NCBI RefSeq assembly: GCF_000684975.1
Contig: NZ_BAXZ01000022.1
Span: 62,001-126,000, forward strand
DNA: 64,000 bases
Direction of reading: 5' to 3'
DNA from: Paraburkholderia acidipaludis NBRC 101816
GTDB taxonomy: Bacteria; Pseudomonadota; Gammaproteobacteria; Burkholderiales; Burkholderiaceae
Under the pieces are notes generated by a model. It had not been told where the DNA came from. It saw only the letters and a list, made by a program, of their open reading frames with translations, and did no database searches. Below are positions 54,391 to 61,629 of this stretch, piece after piece (the stretch's first letter is position 1; every line of letters begins with the position of its first letter). The translations under genes were made by a program, and so were the position numbers.

Positions 54391-55127
54391 GCGCCAATGA
54401 CGGCACCGCTCGCCCCGCGCGCTTCTTCCGGCACCGGCACGAACACATAGCCTTTGCCGCGCACCGTCTGCACGTAGCGCGGCGCCGAGGGGTCGTCCTC
54501 GATCACGCGGCGCAGGCGCCAGATCGGCACGTCGAGGCTGCGGTCGCGAAACGCGAGACCGTCTGCGTGCAGCAGGTCGTGGATCAGCACGCGCGACATC
54601 ACGCGGTAGGGATTGCGCGAGAAGATCTTCAGCAGTGCGAACGCCCCGTCTCTGAGCGCGACATGCTGGCCCTCGCGCAACAGGGCGCGCGTGGCGAAGT
54701 CGAGCTCGAACGGACCGAAGCGAAAGCGATCGCGCAGTTCCGGCGCACTCGGCACGATGTCGCCGCGCCGGCGCAGCACGGTCTGGATGCGCAGCAGCAG
54801 CTCCTGCGGGTCGAAAGGCTTCGCGACATAATCGTCCGCGCCGAGTGTCAGACCCGCAATGCGATCCACCACGGTGCCGCGCGCGGAAGCGAAGATCACG
54901 GGGATCGTGTCGCCTTCGGCGCGCAACGCGGCGAGCGCGCGCAGACCGTCGGTGCCGGGCATCATGACGTCGAGCACCACCACGGACGGCCGCTCGCGTT
55001 CGAGCCGCCGACCGAGGTGGGTAGCGTCGTGCAGGACGGAGGCCTCAAAGCCATTTGCTCTGAGGAATCGGCAGAGGAGATCGCGCACGACCGGATCGTC
55101 GTCGACGATGAGAACGTGTGGACTCAT
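54387..55127 (-). CDS. OmpR-family response regulator
   Basis: A 246-residue response regulator. Receiver domain: acidic pair DDD at 9-11, phosphoacceptor Asp53 in VVLDVMMPGTD and Lys in DYVAKPFDPQE. The C-terminal winged helix has DRSLDVPIWRLRRVIEDDP and RYVQTVRGKGYVFVP. It is the upstream gene of a two-component operon with the histidine kinase. A close paralogue without kinase lies at 57014-57775. Confidence 0.93.
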   Translation of the reverse strand: MSPHVLIVDDDPVVRDLLCRFLRANGFEASVLHDATHLGRRLERERPSVVVLDVMMPGTDGLRALAALRAEGDTIPVIFASARGTVVDRIAGLTLGADDYVAKPFDPQELLLRIQTVLRRRGDIVPSAPELRDRFRFGPFELDFATRALLREGQHVALRDGAFALLKIFSRNPYRVMSRVLIHDLLHADGLAFRDRSLDVPIWRLRRVIEDDPSAPRYVQTVRGKGYVFVPVPEEARGASGAVIGA

Positions 55128-55206
55128 CCCGAAATTTTATTCGATGTCGACGTCCTGGCGAAAAAGCCGATCAAGCCGATTTCTTACCTATCCTTACATG
55201 GGCCGC

Positions 55207-55932
55207 TTACCGGACCGTAACCGCGCCTTCCTGGGTTTGGGCCTGGAGCGGCGATTGCGGCGGCATGGGCGTTGCCGCGGCAGCGGTTGTCGTTGCAGTT
55301 GCCGCCGGTGCCGCCGGTGTCGATGCCGCGGTAGGTGCCGCGCCGTGCGCCGCCGCTTCGGCAAGATGCTTCTGGCGCGCGTCGGCGGCAACGCCGCTCG
55401 GCATCTTGTGCAGATGAAGCTTCGAATCGGGCTGCGCTTCTGCCTTCGCGGCGGCATTCGGGTTTTCGCACGTAATGCCCTTTATTTGCAGCACGGCGTC
55501 CTGGGCTGCGGGCGCCAGCTGCTGATCGACCACGCCCGTGCGCACGCGCTCCGCGCTGGCCTCTTTGCCATGCTGCAGATCGCCCTGCAGTTCGGCGATG
55601 CGGCGGTCGTACCAGTCCGCTACGCACGCCTTGTCCTTGCAGTTGTGCTGGCGCCATTGCCACTGGCTGATACGGTCGGCTTCGAGCGCGGTGGTATCGG
55701 GCGTGGCCTCGACGGCGCCGCGATAGAGGGCGGCCAGCTTGTCGTCGAGCGCGGAAAGTTGCGGATCGCTACAGATGAGCCGCTCCGAAGCGGACGCATT
55801 GTGCGGGCAGTGAAAGCTGGCCGCGTGCGCGAGCGATGCGCCGGCCAGCGACGCAAAGAGTGCGAGAGCGGGAACGAGCGCGGCGCGGCGGTTCAGCGCC
55901 GGGGCGCGATGAGGATTCGGTTGTCGGTTCAT
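55207..55932 (-). CDS. LprI-like (DUF1311) exported protein with Ala/Thr/Pro-rich tail
   Basis: A 241-residue exported protein. A signal peptide (ALVPALALFASLAGASLAHA) precedes a mature domain with SFHCPHNASASERLICSDPQLSALDDKL, the lysozyme-inhibitor-LprI/DUF1311 pattern with four conserved Cys (including NCKDKACVADWYDRRI). The last 75 residues are Ala/Thr/Pro-rich. The role may be binding or inhibition of a cell-wall enzyme in the periplasm; that is a family-based guess. It sits downstream of the response regulator, same strand. Confidence 0.75.
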   Translation of the reverse strand: MNRQPNPHRAPALNRRAALVPALALFASLAGASLAHAASFHCPHNASASERLICSDPQLSALDDKLAALYRGAVEATPDTTALEADRISQWQWRQHNCKDKACVADWYDRRIAELQGDLQHGKEASAERVRTGVVDQQLAPAAQDAVLQIKGITCENPNAAAKAEAQPDSKLHLHKMPSGVAADARQKHLAEAAAHGAAPTAASTPAAPAATATTTAAAATPMPPQSPLQAQTQEGAVTVR

Positions 55933-56332
55933 GGCGGGTTCGATTGCATTGAAGTGACAAGGGCGGCAGGCCGCGCGCACGCACGGTGCCTTCGAGCTGG
56001 CTCGATCTCGCGTGCGGCGCCGCCTGCCGGCGCATTGCCGTAGGGCGCGCCGGTCAAAGTTAGCGCAGCCGCGCTCGCGCAAAGGCCCGCTCAAGAGCGG
56101 CTTCGGGCTGTTGCTTACGAAACGTTTCAAATGGGGGCGGTTGATGAAACGGCTTGTGTAATGCGTGACGCATGCCGCTTACCGTGCGGGAGATTCGCGA
56201 AGACCCGGGAAGCCGCGGCCAACATGAGCCGGTGTCCGGAGCATCGGAGCCTGCATGCGGGGCCGATCATGAATGCGATTCCCACGCGCCGTACGCCGCG
56301 TCGTTCAACATATCGCATTCCTCACCGTCTCC
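55933..56332. other. Divergent region with a GAAACGTTTC palindrome
   Basis: About 400 bases between divergent genes. CGAAACGTTTCA at 56118-56129 contains the perfect palindrome GAAACGTTTC at 56119-56128, the form used by LacI/Cra-type repressors. No coding frame is supported. Confidence 0.45.
56119..56128. promoter_or_regulatory. GAAACGTTTC palindrome (LacI-type operator candidate)
   Basis: A perfect 10-bp palindrome in the divergent gap. LacI-family repressors such as FruR/Cra use sites with a similar AACGTT centre. No LacI-type gene is in the window. Confidence 0.35.
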
Positions 56333-56941
56333 ATGCCACAGGAAATTCGCTCTTGCTCCACCGGTATCCCTCTGCGCGCGAGGCCGTGGCGTGCGGGCAT
56401 GGCAGCGCTCGCGGCGTCGTTCGCGCTCAACGGTTGCGCGTGGACGCTCATTACCGCCGCCGACGCCACGGGCTCCGTGATCCAGGCCGGCTACGCGGTC
56501 GCCTCGAATTACTCGTCGCCCAAGTTCTTCACCGGCGAGCCCGCGAACGTCGGCTCGATCTGCATCGAACTCAATCCGCTGGTCACGTCCGCCGACTTCG
56601 TGCCTTCGCTGCAGCTCGCGCTCGCGGAACGCGGCGTGCGTTCGGACCTCTACAGTCCCGGCACCGAGCCGATCAGCTGCGAAGCAAGGCTCGTCTACAA
56701 CGCTTCGATCGAGTTCGGCAAACCGACCTTCTCCGACGAAAACCGCGCCTATCTTTCGACGATCAACATCGCGATCTTCGAGCACAACCGTATCGTCTCG
56801 ACCGCGCACTACGAAGTGCACGGCCTTGGCACCGACCGCTATTCGAGCGCGGCGGTGAAACTCAAGGGCATGGTGGATCAGATGGTGGTCGACCAGCGCA
56901 AGCTGGGCGGCACGTTCGAATCCGCTTCGAGCGGCCAGTAG
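56333..56941 (+). CDS. Hypothetical lipoprotein (202 aa)
   Basis: A 202-residue protein with a signal sequence ending in SFALNGC (Cys near residue 35), a lipobox, so it should be anchored to the envelope. The mature part has paired cysteines (SICIELNP and EPISCEARLVYNAS) and a beta-rich pattern. No family is recognised. Start at 56333. Confidence 0.65.
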   Translation: MPQEIRSCSTGIPLRARPWRAGMAALAASFALNGCAWTLITAADATGSVIQAGYAVASNYSSPKFFTGEPANVGSICIELNPLVTSADFVPSLQLALAERGVRSDLYSPGTEPISCEARLVYNASIEFGKPTFSDENRAYLSTINIAIFEHNRIVSTAHYEVHGLGTDRYSSAAVKLKGMVDQMVVDQRKLGGTFESASSGQ

Positions 56942-57013
56942 GCCACGCGCCAGGAAAGATACGGAAAGACTGCGGGCCTTTGCCCGCCGACCCACGTCGC
57001 TTACGATCCCCGC

Positions 57014-57775
57014 ATGGCAAATACCGTCTTTCTGGTTGACGACGACGCGGTGGTGCGCGACGTCACCGCTGAATATCTCCAGGTGCGCGGCTTCAGCGTC
57101 ACCGCGCTGCCGTCGGCGCGCGCCTTGCAGCAGCGTCTGCGCATCGAACGGCCGCAGATCGTCGTGCTCGACATCATGATGCCCGAGCTCGACGGCATCA
57201 GCGCGCTGCGCGAGCTGCGCGCGAGCGGCGACGATGTGCCCGTGATCCTGCTCACGGCGCGCAACGAGGTGATCGACCGCGTGCTGGGCCTTGAATTCGG
57301 CGCCGACGACTACGTCGGCAAGCCGTTCGATCCGGGCGAGCTCGTTGCCCGCATCCGCACGGTTATCCGCCGCCGCGGCGCCAACGCAACGGGCGCGCCG
57401 GAGAGCCGCGCGTCGTTCCGCTTCGGCCCGTACGAACTCGATTTCCGCTCGCGCGAACTCTTTCGCGGCGAAGAGCGCATTCCGCTGCGTTCGAGCGAAT
57501 TCGCGTTTCTCAAGCTGTTCGTCAATCATGCGATGACGATGCTCACGCGCGAGCAGATCATCGAAATCATCTACGGCGAGGCGGGACGCTACCGCAACCG
57601 CAGCCTCGACGTGGCGATCTGGCGGCTGCGCCGGCTCATCGAAACCGATCCTTCCGAGCCGCGTTACCTGCAGACCGTCTGGGGCCGTGGCTATGTTTTC
57701 GTGCCCGATGGCGAAGTGGGGTATGCCGAGCGCTGCATCGAGATGGCGCTGGACCTGCAGCGCGAGGGCGAGTAA
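57014..57775 (+). CDS. Lone OmpR-family response regulator
   Basis: A 253-residue response regulator. Receiver: LVDDDAVVRD at the N-terminus, phosphoacceptor Asp53 in VVLDIMMPELD, Lys in DYVGKPFDPGE. DNA-binding domain: RNRSLDVAIWRLRRLIETDP, RYLQTVWGRGYVFVP. It is clearly a paralogue of the regulator at 54387-55127 but has no kinase beside it. It may be phosphorylated by the nearby kinase or another one. It converges on flgH. Confidence 0.92.
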   Translation: MANTVFLVDDDAVVRDVTAEYLQVRGFSVTALPSARALQQRLRIERPQIVVLDIMMPELDGISALRELRASGDDVPVILLTARNEVIDRVLGLEFGADDYVGKPFDPGELVARIRTVIRRRGANATGAPESRASFRFGPYELDFRSRELFRGEERIPLRSSEFAFLKLFVNHAMTMLTREQIIEIIYGEAGRYRNRSLDVAIWRLRRLIETDPSEPRYLQTVWGRGYVFVPDGEVGYAERCIEMALDLQREGE

Positions 57776-57817
57776 AAAAAGGCGCGGCTGAGCGGCGCTC
57801 GTGCGCCGCTCGGCGGA
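57776..57817 (-). terminator. Hairpin terminator between the response regulator and flgH
   Basis: GAGCGGCGC (57790-57798) and GCGCCGCTC (57803-57811) form a 9-bp perfect stem with a TCGT loop. Seven A at 57774-57780 give a T-run on the minus strand nine bases past the stem. It most likely ends flgH transcription. Confidence 0.6.
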
Positions 57818-58534
57818 TCAGAACGTCAGCACGCTCAGGAACATGCGCTGAAGCCAGCCCACTGTCGTGGCGTCGTTGAGCAGGCCGTGGCCGACCTCCT
57901 CGATGCGGGCATTGGCGATCTTGCCCGATTCGACATAGTTGTTCGCTTCGACGTCGTTCGGGTTGACGATGCCCGAAAGCCGCAGACGTTGATGCTCGCC
58001 GCTCATCGAAATCAGCTTTTCACCGGAAACCACGAGATTCCCCGTGGGCGTCTTGCTGATCACCGTTACGGCGAGCGTGCCGCTCATGTCGCTCGTCAGC
58101 GAACGCTTGCCCGTGCCGTCGAACGAGGTCGAGGCCGAGCCGATATTGAAGAGGCGCGCGAGACGCGCGGCCGCGGCCGTGGACTGATCGGCCGCCGTGG
58201 CCGTGATATCGCTCGAACGGTTGGCCGACGCGTTGTCGTTGTCGCTGCCGCTATAGGTTTCGGAAAGACGGATCGTGAGCACGTCGCCAATGCGCTGCGC
58301 GCGCGGCGTTTCGTACAGCGCGATGGCCGTGCCGGGCTGATAGATCGAGCCCGCGGTGTTCACGTTCAACGGCAGATCGGCAAGCGGCGGGGTCATCGGC
58401 GTGTTGACGATCGAGTCGGGAGTCGAGCAGCCGGCGCAGAATGCGGTGAGCGCCACCGCCATCCCGGTCGTATAAATTAAGGATGCCGATAGATTGGTAC
58501 GCGCAAAAGGCGGATGGACGCGATGGGTCTTCAT
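57818..58534 (-). CDS. flgH: Flagellar L-ring protein FlgH (isolated copy)
   Basis: A 238-residue L-ring lipoprotein. A signal segment ends in the lipobox TAFCAGC; the mature part has GSIYQPGTAIALYETPRAQR, IGDVLTIRLSETYSGSD, GNLVVSGEKLISMSGEHQRL and LSGIVNPNDVEANNYVES, all typical FlgH blocks. It forms the outer-membrane ring of the flagellar rod. None of the usual flgA-L neighbours is present within this window. It may be a stray or secondary copy. Confidence 0.9.
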   Translation of the reverse strand: MKTHRVHPPFARTNLSASLIYTTGMAVALTAFCAGCSTPDSIVNTPMTPPLADLPLNVNTAGSIYQPGTAIALYETPRAQRIGDVLTIRLSETYSGSDNDNASANRSSDITATAADQSTAAAARLARLFNIGSASTSFDGTGKRSLTSDMSGTLAVTVISKTPTGNLVVSGEKLISMSGEHQRLRLSGIVNPNDVEANNYVESGKIANARIEEVGHGLLNDATTVGWLQRMFLSVLTF

Positions 58535-58574
58535 CGGTTGAATCGAATAGGGGTTCGTAGGGTGCGCGTGGGGC

Positions 58575-59291
58575 TCAGCCCTCGTCGAACTGGCTGATCC
58601 TCAAGGTCCGCACACCGGACGCCGGATGCGGGCTGATGGATTTCAACGTGTAGGTGAGCGTGGCGCGATCGCCGTCGGGCAGCAGGCAGAGGGTGATCGT
58701 GCTCGACGCGTTTTCCCATTCGAAGAGCGGCAGCGTGGTGTCGCCGCGCAGATGCGGTGCGCCGTAGCGCGACGCGAGCATGTTGCGCAGGTCGAGCGCG
58801 GTCGGGCGATCCACGACGAACGACATTTCATAGAGCCGCAGCGGCTCGCCCGGCGCATCGTGCGCGAAGCGCAGCACGTGATCGGCGGCGGGCGCGCCGG
58901 CCACGACGGCTTGCGAAGGCGCCCAGCCGTCCACGGTGCGATGGGCCCATCGGCAGGCGACCGTGGGACTCGCGCGGCTCTTCATCAGCATGCCGATGTC
59001 GCCGCCCAGCACGTCGGTCTCGCACACCAGGGTGCTTTCGTGCGGCGTCGCGCGCACCATGCTCGACGCGCGCAACGCGTCGAGCGGGATGCCAAGCGGG
59101 ATGCCGCGAAACGAGAACGGCATGTCGTCGCGCGGGCGCGTGTGGATGTGCACAACAGCGTGCACAACGGCGTGAGCAACGGGTTTTGCGTTTGCGTCCG
59201 CGCCGGAATGGGCGCGCGAGTCCGCGCGTGCGGGCGGCGTGCCGAGGCACGCCGCGCAGAGGGCGATGGCCAGCAACGATACCGGTTTCAT
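58575..59291 (-). CDS. Hypothetical exported protein (238 aa)
   Basis: A 238-residue protein with a signal peptide (MKPVSLLAIALCAACLGTPPARA). A His/Ala/Val-rich segment follows, then FSFRGIPLGIPLDALRASSM and ASRYGAPHLRGDTTLPLFEW, which resemble domains of small exported proteins that monitor or bind in the periplasm. Four cysteines are present. No family is recognised. It lies upstream of flgH on the same strand, with 40 bases between, so co-transcription is possible. Confidence 0.65.
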   Translation of the reverse strand: MKPVSLLAIALCAACLGTPPARADSRAHSGADANAKPVAHAVVHAVVHIHTRPRDDMPFSFRGIPLGIPLDALRASSMVRATPHESTLVCETDVLGGDIGMLMKSRASPTVACRWAHRTVDGWAPSQAVVAGAPAADHVLRFAHDAPGEPLRLYEMSFVVDRPTALDLRNMLASRYGAPHLRGDTTLPLFEWENASSTITLCLLPDGDRATLTYTLKSISPHPASGVRTLRISQFDEG

Positions 59292-59305
59292 CGAAGGGAC
59301 CCGGA

Positions 59306-59548
59306 TCAGTCGATCGCGTCGGCACACGTGTCGAACGGCACGGCAGCGGAATGACCGACCGCCGGCACGATCTTCAGCGTTGCCGAAGCGACCCGGCAAG
59401 GAAAGGCTGCCACCGCGCAACTGCTGAGCGGCAGCGCGAGGCAGGCGAGCGAGACGGCCGACGCGGCCCGTGTCATGCGTACTGCGAAACGATGTTCTGG
59501 CGCGGCTTTGGATGGGGCGGCAGACATGGGCAGCGGCACAGCGTTCAT
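59306..59548 (-). CDS. Small lipoprotein, DUF6726-like
   Basis: An 80-residue protein with a lipoprotein signal (SLACLALPLSSC). The tail ALPCRVASATLKIVPAVGH-type sequence, here FPCRVASATLKIVPAVGHSA, followed by AVPFDTCADAID, is the DUF6726 pattern of Burkholderia-type small lipoproteins. Translation may start at an inner ATG. The first start at 59548 overlaps the stop of the gene before it (ATGA), so the two are coupled. Confidence 0.7.
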   Translation of the reverse strand: MNAVPLPMSAAPSKAAPEHRFAVRMTRAASAVSLACLALPLSSCAVAAFPCRVASATLKIVPAVGHSAAVPFDTCADAID

Positions 59549-59730
59549 GCGGTGGTGTTGATGTTGTGGCCGAGCGGGCCGGCGGGCGGCGTCGGCTGCA
59601 CCGTTTCCGGCTGGCCCGACGAGGTATCGGCGTTCCCGGCGGTATTGCTGTTTTTCGTGGCGTGGCCGCCGGTGGTTGGGTTCAGCGTGTTGGGGAACGG
59701 GTTGCTGATGGGGCCGATAGAGCTGGTCAT
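59545..59730 (-). CDS. Small Pro/Asn/Thr-rich hypothetical protein (61 aa)
   Basis: A 61-residue protein rich in Asn, Thr, Pro and Gly with no signal peptide or helix-rich part. AAGGAC lies before the ATG at 59730. Its stop overlaps the start of the DUF6726-like gene (ATGA). Function unknown. Confidence 0.5.
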   Translation of the reverse strand: MTSSIGPISNPFPNTLNPTTGGHATKNSNTAGNADTSSGQPETVQPTPPAGPLGHNINTTA

Positions 59731-60157
59731 GGGGCGCGTCCTTGGCGAGAGTGAGACGAAAAAGAGGGCGCGCCGACTCGAGGCGCGCCCAGGCCAATGC
59801 GCCGAAGGGGAGGAGCTCGGCGCCGGGCATGCAAAGTTTCGCGGCGAGGCGGGGTTCGCGAAGCAGGAATCAGGAGGGGGCTTTGACGGGCGCCTTACGA
59901 GGTCTTGCGGGGGCGTACGGGGCGGTCGTTACAGGATAAGAAAGATTATCTTCTGGTAATCGAAATCGACCGCTACGAGCGCGTAACGCGCATCGTAATT
60001 GCGCGGCCTGCGATAGCGGGATCCGAGCCGGAGCTCTACTCCTCAGAGCGTTGATTTACCGATCGATTTTTACGCGGAATAAATAATTTTCATGGGCGAT
60101 ATAAAGCCGCTGATTTGTCTGCCGATAAAAGGCCGATAAGATCAGATTTCTATAAAC
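59731..60157. other. AT-rich intergenic region before the secreted-protein gene
   Basis: About 427 bases. The right part (60040-60157) is clearly AT-richer than the flanks and has several TATAAA-like and GCCGATAA repeated words near 60121-60145, fitting a promoter for the plus-strand gene. No coding frame is supported. Confidence 0.5.
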
Positions 60158-61552
60158 ATGAAAATCAAGGCTGGACTCTGCGGGGCGTTGTTGCTGCTTT
60201 CAACGGCAACGGCATATGGATTGGGTATGCAGGACGGGCAGCCGGAATCTCCTGCGCCGGCATCCGTGGGAGGCGCACCCACACGCGGTTTCACAATCCC
60301 GCCGGACGAGCGGATTCGCGCCAACGTTGCGAAAGCCGGGGTGGACCCGGATTCCGAAAATGGTCGCGTGCTGGTGCAGTGGTTGATTCGAATTGCAGCA
60401 GACCCGGCATATCGGGCAAAACTCCTCGCGCTGCCCCACGGGGGCAATCCCTTTCGGAATCTGCAACTGTCGCCGGAAGACAGGCTGAATGTCTTGCGGC
60501 TGATGAGCGACCTGGCGAGCAGTTCGCCCAATGACTGCAGGGTAGTCGAAATGCAAGGAAAGTCCGGAGACTTCTTTGCTGCGGCGAAGACCCTCTCTAC
60601 GCGGGGGCTCCAGGATTTTGTCGGCATGATGGACATCCTGGCGAAGCCCGGCAGCGTTCAATCGGGTACCGATGAGAACTACACCGTTGCCGAGTTGCTC
60701 GACGCCGACGCGCATTTCGACGCAATCGCTTTGCCTGGATCGTCCGCACTGAAGAGCGCGTCCAACCCGTGCGAAATCATGCGCCTGATTTATGGCCAGC
60801 TCGCCGCGCTGCCGCAGCCTGTCCAGCAACGCGCGACATACGACCTCTTCAAGGCACTCGGCGGCGGCGAGATGGCGAGCGGCAGCGTGCTCGACGATCC
60901 TTCAGCCTACCTCGACGACGTGTTCGACGAGCGTCGCTTGCCTGAATCCATTCGCAGTCTCCTGCCGGCCGATGGTAGCCGCCCCTTGCCGTTTTCGCGC
61001 GTGATCGTGAACGGGGAATGGGTGAACAAGACGACACCGGGCGACTCGGGCCCATTTACCGATACCCTTGTCAATCGGCGCAACAATGGCGCAGTTGCCG
61101 AACTCATTACCGCACCGGACAGTTCCGGGCAGGCCAGGTGGTCGGCCTTCATCTTGAGTTACGGCGGCGCTGATCTGCTTTCCCAGACTGTGGAAAGCCG
61201 CACCGATGTGACGATGCTTGCCACCCTGAAAGACGGTGCGGCAATCGCTGCAGCAAACCAGCCACTTGTTGAAGGAAAACGGATCGATTTTCCGCTACCG
61301 CAGCCGATACGTGAAGGACAAACGTCGAGAAGCTGCGAGGTGGCCAAAACCATCCCCGCATCGACGATCTTTGGCTCGTTGACGGGGGACGCCATCGAGA
61401 CGCTCTGCACAGAGGTCCAGAAGAACGGTGTGAAGACGCATTCCCGCGGCGTATGGCTCGTGGACTACGGCATCGGAATGCCGATGACGATCGAAGACGA
61501 AGACGGTCGAACCGACGTGGTCGTAAAGAACGTCACGATCGTGAAGCCATGA
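60158..61552 (+). CDS. Hypothetical secreted protein (464 aa)
   Basis: A 464-residue protein with a clear signal peptide (MKIKAGLCGALLLLSTATAYG). The mature part has six cysteines and long helical stretches; residues 230-275 (YDLFKALGGGEMASGSVLDD) and 405-460 (SLTGDAIETLCTEVQKNGVK) read as ordered. No family is recognised. Its stop overlaps an ATG in frame with the next gene (ATGA at 61549-61552), so the two may be coupled. Probably periplasmic. Confidence 0.75.
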   Translation: MKIKAGLCGALLLLSTATAYGLGMQDGQPESPAPASVGGAPTRGFTIPPDERIRANVAKAGVDPDSENGRVLVQWLIRIAADPAYRAKLLALPHGGNPFRNLQLSPEDRLNVLRLMSDLASSSPNDCRVVEMQGKSGDFFAAAKTLSTRGLQDFVGMMDILAKPGSVQSGTDENYTVAELLDADAHFDAIALPGSSALKSASNPCEIMRLIYGQLAALPQPVQQRATYDLFKALGGGEMASGSVLDDPSAYLDDVFDERRLPESIRSLLPADGSRPLPFSRVIVNGEWVNKTTPGDSGPFTDTLVNRRNNGAVAELITAPDSSGQARWSAFILSYGGADLLSQTVESRTDVTMLATLKDGAAIAAANQPLVEGKRIDFPLPQPIREGQTSRSCEVAKTIPASTIFGSLTGDAIETLCTEVQKNGVKTHSRGVWLVDYGIGMPMTIEDEDGRTDVVVKNVTIVKP

Positions 61553-61629
61553 TTGCGATTCCTGAGCATCGGATCGGCGGGCATGCATCGCGCAACAACG
61601 CTTGCGCCGTGTATAAGGACTCGCGAGGC

